Of a stretch of 43,283 nucleotides of DNA, positions 34,009-43,200 are shown piece by piece (the first letter of the stretch is position 1; each line of letters begins with the position of its first letter). The notes under the pieces are model-generated. The model was not told where the DNA came from, did not search any database, and saw nothing but the letters and a program-made list of their open reading frames with translations. The DNA lies in NCBI GenBank assembly GCA_017449495.1, contig JAFTFO010000031.1:1-43283 (forward strand). The letters run 5' to 3'. This stretch comes from Prevotella sp. (lineage in GTDB: Bacteria; Bacteroidota; Bacteroidia; Bacteroidales; Bacteroidaceae). A program made the position numbers and the translations under genes.

Positions 34009-34746
34009 ATGGGAAGAGCATTTGAATATCGTAAGGCTACGAAGCTGAAGCGATGGGGCCACATGGCCAAGACATTTACAAAGATCGGTAAGCAGATTGC
34101 CATCGCCGTGAAGGCGGGCGGTCCCGAACCGGAGAATAACCCCGCACTGCGTGCCATCATCGCCAACGCCAAGCGCGAGAACATGCCGAAGGACAACATC
34201 GAGCGTGCCATCAAGAACGCGATGGGAAAGGACCAGAGCGACTACAAGGAGGTGACCTACGAGGGATACGGCCCCCACGGCATCGCCATCTTCGTGGAGA
34301 CCCTGACCGACAACACCACCCGTACAGTGGGTGACGTACGTTCTGTATTCAACAAATTCAATGGCAACCTGGGCACGCAGGGCTCACTCTCGTTCCTGTT
34401 CGACCACAAGGCGGTGTTCACCTTCAAGAAGAAGGACGACCTCGACATGGACGAGATGATCCTCGACCTGATAGACTACGGCGTGGAGGATGAGTTCGAC
34501 GAGGATGAAGAGGAGAACAGTATCACCATCTATGGCGACCCTTCCAGCTTCGGTGCCATCCAGAAGCATCTGGAGGAGAACGGCTTCGAGGTGACGGGGG
34601 CAGAGTTCACTCGCATCCCCAACGACCTGAAGGACGTGACGGCCGAGCAGCGCGAGACCATCGACAAGATGGTCGAGAAGCTGGAGGACTTTGACGATGT
34701 ACAGACTGTCTATACGAACATGAAACCCGAAGAGGTGGCAGATTAG
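34009..34746 (+). CDS. YebC/PmpR (TACO1) family protein
   Basis: The 245-aa protein starts MGRAFEYRKATKLKRWGHMA, with the family hallmark AIANAKxxNMPKDNI as IIANAKRENMPKDNIERAI. The three-domain layout is complete, and the acidic third domain includes DEFDEDEEEN. Members act as DNA-binding regulators or help ribosomes pass polyproline-like stalls, as shown for related proteins. I see no promoter close to it, so it may be read from pheT. A palindrome array follows 26 bp after its stop. Confidence 0.95.
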   Translation: MGRAFEYRKATKLKRWGHMAKTFTKIGKQIAIAVKAGGPEPENNPALRAIIANAKRENMPKDNIERAIKNAMGKDQSDYKEVTYEGYGPHGIAIFVETLTDNTTRTVGDVRSVFNKFNGNLGTQGSLSFLFDHKAVFTFKKKDDLDMDEMILDLIDYGVEDEFDEDEEENSITIYGDPSSFGAIQKHLEENGFEVTGAEFTRIPNDLKDVTAEQRETIDKMVEKLEDFDDVQTVYTNMKPEEVAD

Positions 34747-34772
34747 AAAGTAACCTCGCCGAGGTCTCAAAC

Positions 34773-34855
34773 CAAATTCAGTGTATTTGCTGACCAAATT
34801 CACTGAATTTGGTGACCAATTTCACTGAATTTGCTGACCAAATTCAGTGAATTTG
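34773..34855. repeat. Array of four 17-bp palindromes at 22-bp spacing
   Basis: Units start at 34773, 34795, 34817 and 34839, exactly 22 bp apart. They read CAAATTCASTGAATTTG with one substitution in the first and third. The 5-bp spacers are CTGAC, GTGAC and CTGAC. A small hairpin CCTCG-C-CGAGG (34753-34763) lies to the left. The element lies between the convergent yebC and lipoprotein genes. It is the same family as 16931-16991, read in the opposite orientation. The remaining stretch 34856-34919 has no gene. Confidence 0.9.
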
Positions 34856-34919
34856 TTTTTAGACTCCCTAAGACTGTGAAATGCAGTACCTATTACTAAC
34901 CGACAAAACAGGCCTTTCC

Positions 34920-35306
34920 CTAATAGTCCTTGTCCGTCAGCAACACATCAAGAAGCACTTTCTCGGGGTCTTTCTCCGAGCGATAGGTGTAGGCAAAGCG
35001 GTAGTGATTGTCCTTATAGAGCTTCAGTGTCGTTGTGTTGCGCAGCTCGCGCTTCAGGACGTTCACGGCGTCGAGGTTCTTCACAACGCTGTCCTGATCG
35101 GCAAAGCCCGTCAGCCTATAGTAATAATGCACGGTATGAGTCTCACGTTCAAACGTCAGACTGTCGAGGATGATGTTATTGTCCATCTTCGCCGGACAGT
35201 TCTTTCTCGTGTACTCTTGAGCCTCTCTCGCACAACGGTCTTCGAGCGACTCCTGGCAAGCCGTCATTAGCAGCATAATTGCCGATAATACCCATAACTT
35301 TTTCAT
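34920..35306 (-). CDS. Small lipoprotein
   Basis: The 128-aa product begins MKKLWVLSAIMLLMTAC with lipobox LMTAC and lipidation at Cys17. The mature part has no recognised domain, with alternating charged and beta-prone stretches (THTVHYYYRLTG, NHYRFAYTYRSE). It should be anchored in the envelope facing the periplasm. The start at 35306 fits the -7 element at 35328; an upstream in-frame start would overlap it. It converges on yebC and is divergent from lepA. Confidence 0.8.
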   Translation of the reverse strand: MKKLWVLSAIMLLMTACQESLEDRCAREAQEYTRKNCPAKMDNNIILDSLTFERETHTVHYYYRLTGFADQDSVVKNLDAVNVLKRELRNTTTLKLYKDNHYRFAYTYRSEKDPEKVLLDVLLTDKDY

Positions 35307-35327
35307 AACGAATGCTATTTTTGCGTG

Positions 35328-35335
35328 CAAAGTTA
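35328..35335 (-). promoter_or_regulatory. Promoter -7 element of the lipoprotein gene
   Basis: TAACTTTG on the minus strand, followed by C. Its -33 region overlaps that of the divergent lepA promoter, so the two may compete. Confidence 0.65.
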
Positions 35336-35376
35336 CAAAAAAAAGCAAAAATATCCGTTATCCGATGATTTTTTTG

Positions 35377-35384
35377 TATCTTTG
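35377..35384 (+). promoter_or_regulatory. Promoter -7 element of lepA
   Basis: TATCTTTG followed by C, preceded by a T run. The lepA ATG follows after 23 bp. Confidence 0.7.
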
Positions 35385-35407
35385 CACTTTAAAGACGCAT
35401 AGAATTA

Positions 35408-37189
35408 ATGAATCATATCAGGAATTTCTGCATTATCGCACATATCGACCACGGCAAATCTACCTTGGCTGACCGTCTGTTGGAGTTTACCAAGACCATT
35501 CAGGTTACCGAGGGACAGATGCTCGACGACATGGACCTGGAGCGGGAGCGCGGCATCACCATCAAGAGCCACGCCATCCAGATGGAGTATGTGTATCAGG
35601 GCGAGAAGTATATCCTGAACCTTATCGACACGCCGGGCCATGTCGACTTCTCTTATGAAGTGAGCCGTTCGATAGCGGCCTGCGAGGGAGCGCTGCTGGT
35701 GGTGGATGCCACCCAGGGCGTGCAGGCGCAGACCATCTCGAACCTCTATATGGCCATCGACCATAATCTCGAGATCATACCCGTGATCAATAAGATCGAT
35801 ATGCCGTCGGCCATGCCCGACGAGGTAGAGGATGAGATCATCGACCTCATCGGCTGCGACCGTTCTGACATCATCCGTGCCTCCGGTAAGACGGGCGAGG
35901 GTGTCGAGGATATCCTGAATGCCGTCGTGGAGCGCATCCCGCATCCCGAGGGCGACGAGAATGCCCCGCTGCAGGCGCTCATCTTCGACTCGGTGTTCAA
36001 CTCGTTCCGGGGCATCATCGCCTACTTCAAGATTGTCAACGGTGTGATCCGCCCCGGCGACCATGTGAAGTTCTTCAACACGGGCATGGAGTATGATGCC
36101 GACGAGATCGGGGTGCTGAAGATGGACATGATACCCCGAAAGGAACTCAGAACGGGTGATGTGGGCTATATCATCAGTGGCATCAAGAACTCGAAGGAGG
36201 TGAAGGTGGGCGACACCATCACCCACGTGGCCAAGCCTTGCGACAAAGCCATCGAGGGGTTCCAGGAGGTGAAGCCGATGGTCTTTGCCGGTGTCTATCC
36301 CATCGATCCGACAGACTACGAGAACCTGCGTGCCTCGCTGGAGAAGCTACAGTTGAACGATGCCTCGCTGACCTTCACGCCGGAGTCGTCGGTAGCACTG
36401 GGATTTGGCTTCCGCTGCGGATTCCTGGGGCTGCTCCACATGGAGATCGTCCAGGAGCGACTCGACCGGGAGTTCGACATGGATGTCATCACGACCGTGC
36501 CAAACGTCAGCTATCTGTGCTATACCAAGCAGGGCGAGGTGAAGGAGGTGCACAATCCCTCGGGGCTGCCCGACCTTACGATGGTCGAGCATATCGAGGA
36601 GCCCTATATCCGCGCCTCGATCATCACGGCCTCCGACTACATCGGTCCTATCATGACACTCTGCCTGGACAAGCGTGGTGAGCTCATCGACCAGCAGTAT
36701 GTCAGCGGAAACCGCATCGAGCTGCACTTCATGCTGCCCCTCGGCGAGATCGTGATCGACTTCTACGATAAGTTGAAGTCCATATCCAAGGGCTATGCGT
36801 CGTTCGACTATCACGTCGACGGCTTCCGGCCCTCGAAGTTGGCGAAGCTGGATATACTGCTCAACGGCGAGCCCGTCGATGCCCTCAGCACCCTGACGCA
36901 TCAGGATAACGCAGTCACCTTCGGGCGTCGGATGTGCGAGAAGCTGAAGGAGCTCATTCCCCGTCAGCAGTTCGACATCGCCATCCAGGCCGCCATCGGA
37001 GCGAAGATCATCGCCCGTGAGACGGTGAAGCAGGTGCGAAAGGACGTGACCGCCAAGTGCTATGGTGGCGACGTCAGCCGTAAGCGCAAACTGTTGGAGA
37101 AACAGAAGCGCGGTAAGAAGCGCATGAAACAGATTGGTAATGTGGAGGTGCCGCAGAAGGCCTTCCTCGCTGTGTTGAAACTTGATTAA
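35408..37189 (+). CDS. lepA: Elongation factor 4 (LepA)
   Basis: This GTPase binds stalled or initiating ribosomes and back-translocates tRNAs or helps subunit assembly. The 593-aa length is normal. G1 is [17 protein letters not shown]3 [13 protein letters not shown], and G4 NKIDMP. The LepA-specific C-terminal domain includes [20 protein letters not shown], the basic tip that contacts the ribosome. The Crp/Fnr gene follows by 24 bp. Confidence 0.98.
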   Translation: MNHIRNFCIIAHIDHGKSTLADRLLEFTKTIQVTEGQMLDDMDLERERGITIKSHAIQMEYVYQGEKYILNLIDTPGHVDFSYEVSRSIAACEGALLVVDATQGVQAQTISNLYMAIDHNLEIIPVINKIDMPSAMPDEVEDEIIDLIGCDRSDIIRASGKTGEGVEDILNAVVERIPHPEGDENAPLQALIFDSVFNSFRGIIAYFKIVNGVIRPGDHVKFFNTGMEYDADEIGVLKMDMIPRKELRTGDVGYIISGIKNSKEVKVGDTITHVAKPCDKAIEGFQEVKPMVFAGVYPIDPTDYENLRASLEKLQLNDASLTFTPESSVALGFGFRCGFLGLLHMEIVQERLDREFDMDVITTVPNVSYLCYTKQGEVKEVHNPSGLPDLTMVEHIEEPYIRASIITASDYIGPIMTLCLDKRGELIDQQYVSGNRIELHFMLPLGEIVIDFYDKLKSISKGYASFDYHVDGFRPSKLAKLDILLNGEPVDALSTLTHQDNAVTFGRRMCEKLKELIPRQQFDIAIQAAIGAKIIARETVKQVRKDVTAKCYGGDVSRKRKLLEKQKRGKKRMKQIGNVEVPQKAFLAVLKLD

Positions 37190-37213
37190 AAATAAACTAA
37201 AGGTCCCATAATT

Positions 37214-37813
37214 ATGCCGAACATTCCTATTACAACCAGAGACGTAGCTCGCGAATTAGCAAGACGCTACAGCACAATGACTCACGACGAGCTCGATCTG
37301 CTCGAGAGCATCCTTGTGCCGATGAAATTTGCCAAGAACGAAATGATCCTCAGAGAGGGTGAGACATGTACGAACATCTATTGGGTCGTCAGAGGTCTCG
37401 TCCGCCAGTTCTATTATAAGAATGAGAAGGAACTGACGGAATACATGGCGACGGAGAACAGTATCGTGATGTGCATTGAGAGCCTATTCCGTGAACAGCC
37501 TACCCGCCTGCAGATCAAGGCGATAGAACCCACTGTCATGATCGCTATGCCGAAGGCGGATCTGGAGGCGGTGGCCATGAAGAGCGTGAACATCCAGATC
37601 CTCTATCGTAAGATTCTGGAGGAGTCGCTCATCCTCAGCCAGCACCATGCCGACATGCTCCGCTTTGAGAGTGCGCAGGACCGTTATCAGAAACTTGTAA
37701 AGGATCAACCTCAGCTGGTGCTCCGGGCCCCGTTGGTCTACATTGCCAGCTATCTGCAGATGACTCCCGAGACTCTGTCACGTGTCCGCACAGCCACTCT
37801 TCTGGAGAAATAA
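37214..37813 (+). CDS. Crp/Fnr-family regulator
   Basis: The 199-aa protein has a cyclic-nucleotide-binding-like domain (about 20-120, MILREGETCTNIYWVVRGLV) and a short C-terminal helix-turn-helix (about 165-195, VYIASYLQMTPETLSRVR). It lacks the cysteines that bind an iron-sulphur cluster in Fnr. The Bacteroidetes group usually senses unknown signals. It is probably co-transcribed with lepA, since no promoter is evident in the 24-bp gap. The terminator at 37818 follows. Confidence 0.9.
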   Translation: MPNIPITTRDVARELARRYSTMTHDELDLLESILVPMKFAKNEMILREGETCTNIYWVVRGLVRQFYYKNEKELTEYMATENSIVMCIESLFREQPTRLQIKAIEPTVMIAMPKADLEAVAMKSVNIQILYRKILEESLILSQHHADMLRFESAQDRYQKLVKDQPQLVLRAPLVYIASYLQMTPETLSRVRTATLLEK

Positions 37814-37817
37814 CCTT

Positions 37818-37841
37818 AAAGGCTCCCTCGAGGGAGCCTTT
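37818..37841. terminator. Bidirectional terminator
   Basis: Perfect stem AAAGGCTCCC / GGGAGCCTTT around TCGA, between the convergent Crp/Fnr and ABC genes. Confidence 0.9.
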
Positions 37842-37846
37842 ATTCT

Positions 37847-39322
37847 TTAATGACGTTCCAGGAAGAGGCCATGGTCGATGCAGTGGGGCAGCTCTTCCTG
37901 ATAGTGGGTCACATAGATGAGGGTCTTCTCGGGATCCTGACAGTAGTGGTCCACTAAGTCCTTCACCATTTGACGGTTCTCGTTGTCAAGGCCATGCAGA
38001 GGCTCGTCGAGAATTAGCAGACTGGGCTCTTTCACAAAGGCACGGGCTAACAGTACCAGCCGTTGTTCACCGCTCGACATCTCCATGAACGGCCTTTCGG
38101 CCAGATGGCCGACCCCTAAGATGCCAAGCCATTTGCGGCATTGCTCCTTTTCCACATCGTTTGCCCGTACATACAGACCGACAGTGTCCTTCAGTCCACT
38201 GGCCACAATCTGCATGGCTGGGATGTTCTGCTTATAGCTGCGGTGCATCTCTGGCGATACATAGCCGATCTGGCGCTTGATGTCCCAGATGCTCTCTCCA
38301 CTGCCTCGTTTGTGACCAAAGAGGGATATGTCGCAGGCATAGGCCTGGGGATTGTCGGCACAGACCAGCGAGAGTAGGGTAGACTTGCCTGAGCCGTTCT
38401 GTCCTGAGAGCGACCAGTGCTCTCCCTGTCTGACCGTCCAGTCGAGATCCTTCAGGATGGTGCGTGCGCCGTATCGGATGGTTACATGGTTGAAGGATAT
38501 AACTGCATCATGTTGGGGAGTGTGGAAAGAGGAAGGAGGAAGGAGATTTGTTTTGCTATAGTTAATAATCTCCTTTGGCTTTCCTGCCTTTGTGGTATTC
38601 TCATTCCTCATTCCACATTCCACATTCCACAAGACCTTCGGCAGTACCTTCATGTCTCTCACCTCTACGATATGCGTGATAAACTCTGGTATCTCATCCG
38701 TCTTAGCCAGCACAAGTATAATCTGCAGGCCCTGTTCCTGTACCAGCATCGCCATCAGCTCCTTCAGTTGGTCACGGGTCTGGGCATCGAGGCCGATGAA
38801 AGGATTCTCCATGATCAGCACCTTCGGGTTTGTAAAGAGCGACGAGGCCAGCTTGAACTTCCTCAGTTCTCCGCTCGACAGCAGGATGACATACTTGTCG
38901 AGCAACGGTTCGAGGTGGAATAGTTCGTAGATATGCTGCTGCAAGGCCCGGCGTGCGGGGGTGTCCTCACCGGCCAACTGATAAGCCTCCTCGAGTTTCT
39001 GGCCTACAGTCGGTGTCTCTTCGTCTATCTCCATCTGGTTCCAGCGCTGCTGGAGGAAGTAGGTCCTGTCGTTATCTCCTCCGTAAGTGTCACGGAAGGA
39101 GATGTGCTTCAGGTTGTCGTAAGGCTCGTCGAAGCCATATCTCACCATGTCTGGGAAAGCGGGATGACGCCCCGTCAGCATATCAACGAACATGCTCTTG
39201 CCTGCTCCGTTCCTGCCTACGATGGCGATGTGCTCACCTTCCTCCAAGCTGAAGTTCACGGGTTCTGCCATGCTCCACTCTGGCTTCCTGGCTCTCGCAT
39301 TGATGATCTCAATCGTCTTCAT
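37847..39322 (-). CDS. Double-NBD ABC ATPase (ModF-like)
   Basis: The 491-aa protein contains two nucleotide-binding domains and no membrane part. NBD1 has Walker A GRNGAGKS (36-43), signature LSSGELRKF and Walker B VLIMENPF, in which the usual Asp-Glu is replaced by Glu-Asn, so its hydrolysis is doubtful. NBD2 has Walker A GQNGSGKS, signature MSSGEQRL and a normal Walker [13 protein letters not shown]. The linker (about 232-262) is unusual: it encodes a 7-bp tandem repeat and looks like inserted sequence. Its ATG overlaps the ruvC stop by 14 bp, so the two are coupled. The transported or regulated target is unknown. Confidence 0.9.
   Translation of the reverse strand: MKTIEIINARARKPEWSMAEPVNFSLEEGEHIAIVGRNGAGKSMFVDMLTGRHPAFPDMVRYGFDEPYDNLKHISFRDTYGGDNDRTYFLQQRWNQMEIDEETPTVGQKLEEAYQLAGEDTPARRALQQHIYELFHLEPLLDKYVILLSSGELRKFKLASSLFTNPKVLIMENPFIGLDAQTRDQLKELMAMLVQEQGLQIILVLAKTDEIPEFITHIVEVRDMKVLPKVLWNVECGMRNENTTKAGKPKEIINYSKTNLLPPSSFHTPQHDAVISFNHVTIRYGARTILKDLDWTVRQGEHWSLSGQNGSGKSTLLSLVCADNPQAYACDISLFGHKRGSGESIWDIKRQIGYVSPEMHRSYKQNIPAMQIVASGLKDTVGLYVRANDVEKEQCRKWLGILGVGHLAERPFMEMSSGEQRLVLLARAFVKEPSLLILDEPLHGLDNENRQMVKDLVDHYCQDPEKTLIYVTHYQEELPHCIDHGLFLERH
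38602..38629 (-). repeat. Four 7-bp tandem repeats inside the ABC gene
   Basis: On the plus strand: CATTCCT once and CATTCCA three times. The 28 bp cover codons 232-241 of the ABC protein, in the linker between the two NBDs. Next to it are a purine-rich GGAAGGA tract and a small inverted repeat (GGAGATT/AATCTCC, 38543-38573). A change of one unit would shift the reading frame. Confidence 0.85.
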
Positions 39323-39914
39323 CCTTATCCTTCTCTCCTTTAGTCCTTGCTCCTTCTTTCCTTTTTGACACTTTGTCCTGGTTCTTGATCACAAAGTCCT
39401 TCCACCCCCGGTACTTTACATCACTCTCAGGCCGTCCAGCCTGCATGAAGTGACAGTAGGCAGCTGCCAAGGCATCGGTAGCGTCCATGAACTTACCCAT
39501 CTCTTCCTGAGGGATCTTCAGCAGTCGTTGCAGCATGCTCGCCACCTGTTCCTTAGAGGCGTTGCCATTGCCCGTCAGGGCCATCTTGATCTTCATCGGG
39601 GCATACTCGTGGATGGGCACGCCGTGATGGATGGCGGCGGCGATGGCCACGCCTTGAGCCCGTCCGAGCTTCAGCATCGACTGCACGTTCTTACCGAAGA
39701 AAGGGGCTTCGATGGCCAGCTCGTCGGGCAGGTAGCCATCGATGATACCCGTCACCCGCTCGAAGATATGTCCGAGCTTCAGGTAGCCGTCGGCAAACTT
39801 CCGCAGGTCGATGACGCCCATGGTGATCATCTGCGCCTTGCCGTCCTTCACCTTCAGTAGCCCATAGCCCATCAGGTTCGTTCCTGGGTCAATACCCAAT
39901 ATGATTTTCTCCAT
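39309..39914 (-). CDS. ruvC: Holliday-junction resolvase RuvC
   Basis: It cuts Holliday junctions made by RecA-dependent recombination. The catalytic tetrad Asp9 (LGIDPGT), Glu69 (LAIEAPF), Asp144 and Asp147 ([12 protein letters not shown]) is complete. The 201-aa length includes a Lys/Asp-rich tail ([18 protein letters not shown]) that is longer than in E. coli. The start at 39914 is supported because a longer frame would run through the -7 element at 39923. The leader would be under 15 nt. Confidence 0.96.
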   Translation of the reverse strand: MEKIILGIDPGTNLMGYGLLKVKDGKAQMITMGVIDLRKFADGYLKLGHIFERVTGIIDGYLPDELAIEAPFFGKNVQSMLKLGRAQGVAIAAAIHHGVPIHEYAPMKIKMALTGNGNASKEQVASMLQRLLKIPQEEMGKFMDATDALAAAYCHFMQAGRPESDVKYRGWKDFVIKNQDKVSKRKEGARTKGEKDKDEDD

Positions 39915-39922
39915 ATCGGGTG

Positions 39923-39930
39923 CAAAATTA
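39923..39930 (-). promoter_or_regulatory. Promoter -7 element of the ruvC/ABC operon
   Basis: TAATTTTG on the minus strand, 8 bp before the ruvC ATG. The transcript would be almost leaderless. It lies next to the T tract of the feoAB terminator. Confidence 0.6.
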
Positions 39931-39932
39931 AG

Positions 39933-39966
39933 AAAAAAAACTGAGACTATCACCTGATAGCCTCAG
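39933..39966 (-). terminator. Terminator of feoAB
   Basis: CTGAG and CTATCA pair with TGATAG and CTCAG around a 2-nt loop, with one internal mismatch. On the minus strand it is followed by eight T. It begins 5 bp after the feoAB stop. Confidence 0.92.
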
Positions 39967-39971
39967 AAATC

Positions 39972-42380
39972 TTATGTGAACAGACTGCCGATCTGGTAGA
40001 CTGCCATGCTGACTACCCATGCCACCGCTGTTGTATAGACCGCCGCGAAGCATGCCCAGCGCCAAGAGCCCGTCTCATTCTTGATGGCGGCAATGGTGGC
40101 GATGCAGGGGAAGTAGAGTAATATAAATATAAGGTACGCGTAAGCAGCCAGTGGGGTGATACCCTCGGAGAGCATCTGCTGGCGCAGACGCGTATATTTC
40201 TCATTATCGTCGCTGAAGCTGTCGTCATCGCTAAAGGAGTCGTCACCTGAATAGAGTACGCCGATAGTCGAGGCAACAATCTCCTTAGCGCCCACACCTG
40301 CTATCAGGCTCACGTCGAGCTTCCAGTTGAAGCCCTGGAGGGTGTAAATAGGCTCTATGGCTTTGCCCATCCGTCCGATATAGCTCTGCTCCTGTTGCTC
40401 CTGCTGCGACAGGGCTTCGTTGTGGGGGAAGTACTCGAGTGCCCACACGATGATGGAGGCCACGAGGATGATACCACCCATCTTCTTCAGATACTCCTTG
40501 CCTTTCTCCCATGTATGGCGCCAGATGGCCTTAGCGGTCGGCCAGCGGTAAGGGGGCAGCTCCATCACGAAAGGTGTGTCCTCACCCTTAATGACCAGCG
40601 AGGAGAACAGCTTGCTGATGATGACCGACATTAGGATGCCGATGGCATAGAGCGACAGCAACACCCACGAACGATACTGGAGAGAGAAGAACGTGCCGGC
40701 AATCATAATATAAATAGGTAAGCGGGCAGAACAGCTCATAAACGGCAGGATCATCATCGTGATAATCCTTGATCGCCGACTCTCGATAGTACGTGTTGCC
40801 ATTACAGCAGGCACATTACAGCCAAATCCCATGATGAGTGGGATGAAAGACTTACCGTGGAGTCCCATCTTGTGCATCAGCTTGTCCATGATGAAGGCAG
40901 CGCGAGCCATGTAGCCCGAGTCCTCCATCAGGGAGATGAAGAAATAGAGGATGAGGATCTGCGGCAGGAACACGATCACGCTGCCCACACCGCCGATGAC
41001 ACCATCTACGAGCATCGCCTTCAGGGGACCGTCAGGCATCGTCACACTGACCTTGTCACCCAGCCACCCGACAAACCATTCAATCCAGTCCATCGGATAC
41101 TGACCTAAGGAGAAGGTGGTCTCAAACATCACGTAGAGCACCAGGAAGAAGATGGGGAAGCCGAAATACTTGTGTGAGAGTATCCAGTCGATGCTGTGGG
41201 TGACACGATAGGTGTCCTCCTTCGTGCCTGTCTTGAACTCTGCCTCCTTCAGTGCACCGTTGATGAAACCGTATTTGGCATCCATGATGGCCGTCTCGGA
41301 GTCATCGCCCGTCTCTTCTTTAACACGGGCGGAAGCCCTGTCGCGGGCATTCGTCAGCCGGTGGAAGTCATCCATGCGCTTTTCTCCTGCCAGATGCTTG
41401 CCTAAGTAGTCGAGCACCTGACTGTCGTGTTCCAGCAGTTTCAGTGAAAGGTATCGGGTGGAGTAGTGCTGGGTGATATGCTCATCTGCCTTCAGGTATT
41501 TCTGTATCTGACTGATGCCGTCCTCTATCTCATGGCCGTAGTTGATGTGCAGATGGCGGAAAGACTTGCTGGTACCTTCGTACACTTGGATGACGGCACG
41601 GAAGAGTTCTTTTACGCCTGTACCGTTTTTAAAGGATGTGGGAACCATCGGCACACCGAAGAGAGTGCTTAAGGTGTCGAGGTTCACAGAGTCGCCGCGT
41701 CGCTCAAACTCATCAAACATGTTCAAAGAACAGACCATTCGGATATCCATGTCGACGAGTTGGGTGGTCAGATAGAGGTTGCGCTCCAAGTTCGAGGCGT
41801 CAATCACATTGATCACCACGTCAGGCATCTGCTCCGTCAGATGTTCCCTCACATAGAGTTCCTCTGGGGAATAGCAGGAGAGTGAGTAGGTGCCGGGCAG
41901 GTCGGTGAGGTTGAACTCATAGCCAAACATCGAGGCGTGGGCTTCTGTGGCATCAACGGTGACACCTGAGTAGTTGCCCACATGGCCGTGGGCCCCGGAG
42001 GCAAAGTTGAAGAGCGATGTCTTGCCGCAGTTGGGGTTACCCACGATAGCCACGTTGATCGTACGACGCTCCTTCATGGCCTCATGACGGATATAGTCAT
42101 CCTCGTGGTTGTGGGGATCGTCAGAGACTGCAAAGTGCGTGGCTTCGATAGGGGTGTCGGCAGAAACCACCTCGATGTTGTCTGCCTCTTGGTGGCGTAG
42201 ACTCACTTCATAGCCCATCAGCTTATATTTTACAGGGTCTTGCAGAGGCGCATTCAGCAGCACCTCTACTTCCTTCCCCTTGATGAATCCCATCTCGATG
42301 ATACGCTTGCGGAATCCACCATGACCTAACACCTTGACGATGATGCCTTTCTCGCCTGTCTTCAGTTCAGATAGTTTCAT
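39972..42380 (-). CDS. feoB: Ferrous iron transporter, FeoA-FeoB fusion
   Basis: The 802-aa membrane protein imports Fe2+. Residues 1-75 are a FeoA (SH3-like) domain that is usually a separate gene. The FeoB G domain follows, with G1 GNPNCGKTSL (114-123), G3 LTDLPGTYSL and G4 NVIDASNLERN. The membrane part (about 390-800) has about 8-10 helices and the gate motif PFMSCSARLPIY. The segment DDSFSDDDSFSDDNEK near the end repeats DDSFS twice. It is a monocistron with its own promoter and terminator. FeoC is absent. Confidence 0.96.
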   Translation of the reverse strand: MKLSELKTGEKGIIVKVLGHGGFRKRIIEMGFIKGKEVEVLLNAPLQDPVKYKLMGYEVSLRHQEADNIEVVSADTPIEATHFAVSDDPHNHEDDYIRHEAMKERRTINVAIVGNPNCGKTSLFNFASGAHGHVGNYSGVTVDATEAHASMFGYEFNLTDLPGTYSLSCYSPEELYVREHLTEQMPDVVINVIDASNLERNLYLTTQLVDMDIRMVCSLNMFDEFERRGDSVNLDTLSTLFGVPMVPTSFKNGTGVKELFRAVIQVYEGTSKSFRHLHINYGHEIEDGISQIQKYLKADEHITQHYSTRYLSLKLLEHDSQVLDYLGKHLAGEKRMDDFHRLTNARDRASARVKEETGDDSETAIMDAKYGFINGALKEAEFKTGTKEDTYRVTHSIDWILSHKYFGFPIFFLVLYVMFETTFSLGQYPMDWIEWFVGWLGDKVSVTMPDGPLKAMLVDGVIGGVGSVIVFLPQILILYFFISLMEDSGYMARAAFIMDKLMHKMGLHGKSFIPLIMGFGCNVPAVMATRTIESRRSRIITMMILPFMSCSARLPIYIMIAGTFFSLQYRSWVLLSLYAIGILMSVIISKLFSSLVIKGEDTPFVMELPPYRWPTAKAIWRHTWEKGKEYLKKMGGIILVASIIVWALEYFPHNEALSQQEQQEQSYIGRMGKAIEPIYTLQGFNWKLDVSLIAGVGAKEIVASTIGVLYSGDDSFSDDDSFSDDNEKYTRLRQQMLSEGITPLAAYAYLIFILLYFPCIATIAAIKNETGSWRWACFAAVYTTAVAWVVSMAVYQIGSLFT

Positions 42381-42426
42381 AATGCCTTTTAAATCTTAAT
42401 CTGTGGCTCTTTTCTATATTCTGCTG

Positions 42427-42434
42427 CAAAGATA
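42427..42434 (-). promoter_or_regulatory. Promoter -7 element of feoAB
   Basis: TATCTTTG on the minus strand, followed by C, 46 bp before the feoAB ATG. The inverted repeat at 42443-42477 covers the region where the -33 element should be. Confidence 0.7.
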
Positions 42435-42442
42435 CAAAAAAT

Positions 42443-42477
42443 AAACTTGCAATCGGGTTGCATTCCATTGCAAGTTT
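42443..42477 (-). terminator. Inverted repeat: terminator of the SGNH gene or feoAB operator
   Basis: Perfect 11-bp arms AAACTTGCAAT and ATTGCAAGTTT, 13 bp apart, followed on the minus strand by ATTTTTTG. It can serve as terminator of the gene that ends at 42522. It also covers the upstream part of the feoAB promoter, with three TTGCA copies about 10-11 bp apart (42447, 42458, 42468), so it could be bound by an iron regulator. Confidence 0.6.
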
Positions 42478-42521
42478 GTCATTTTACCTAATTATGGGGA
42501 TGGGGGATTGGAGTCATAAAT

Positions 42522-43145
42522 TCATTTCTGCTGCATAGAACCTTTTAGCCTCTGGCTTAAATCACTGCCCACTCTTTTCGAGAATAATTCTGTTCCCTTT
42601 GTGTTCAGGTGAATGTAATCCTTAAACAACGTCGTATCATTACCGAACAGATCCATATAATTAAGAACTGTCAATTGGCTATCTTGATTGATGCTATCAA
42701 TCAGATTCCAAAATCTATCCATGTCAAAATAAGATGCAGACACTTCCTTCAGAATCGGTGCGCATACCAATATCAACTTGATATTGTTGGTAGAACATTC
42801 TTCGATGAATTGCTTGAATAACGAAATATTCTCTGGTGTATGTTCGAACTTCTGCTTGCCAGCAATCAAGCCACATCTGTGGAATGTTTGTTCTGGAGGA
42901 ATTGTATCGCCAGATTCATCAATATTATCAAACTCATTTATTACTTTATTTAGTTTTCCTGCATATCTGACGAGTCTGAAGTTGTCTGCATATGACAATT
43001 CAGGAGTGATTTCTTTTAGGAAGTTGAAATTTTCCCGATTAATGTATGGACACATGTCTATACTGTATTTTGGCATCACATAATCTAAGAAGGCCCATGG
43101 CCCCACCTCTTGTATGATATAGTCAGGTCGTATGTTCTGTGACCA
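42522..43145 (-). pseudogene. 5'-truncated SGNH-like (AlgX/DltD-type) gene
   Basis: The open frame runs from the stop at 42522 back to a TGG at 43143, where it meets an in-frame TAG. The sequence before the first possible GTG start at 43106 (RPDYIIQEVGPWAFLDY) looks like true coding continuation, so the N-terminal half is missing. The C-terminal D-x-x-H site, with a following KG (DYIHLNTKG), is present. The GDS block is absent. It resembles the SGNH gene at 26897, but is AT-rich and not an obvious copy. The missing half seems to have been lost by an insertion or rearrangement at about 43146. Confidence 0.65.
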
Positions 43146-43200
43146 CTAGTGTCCACGAAAATCTGTTAACATTTCCAGAAGTGACACTTTGATAGTTGAC

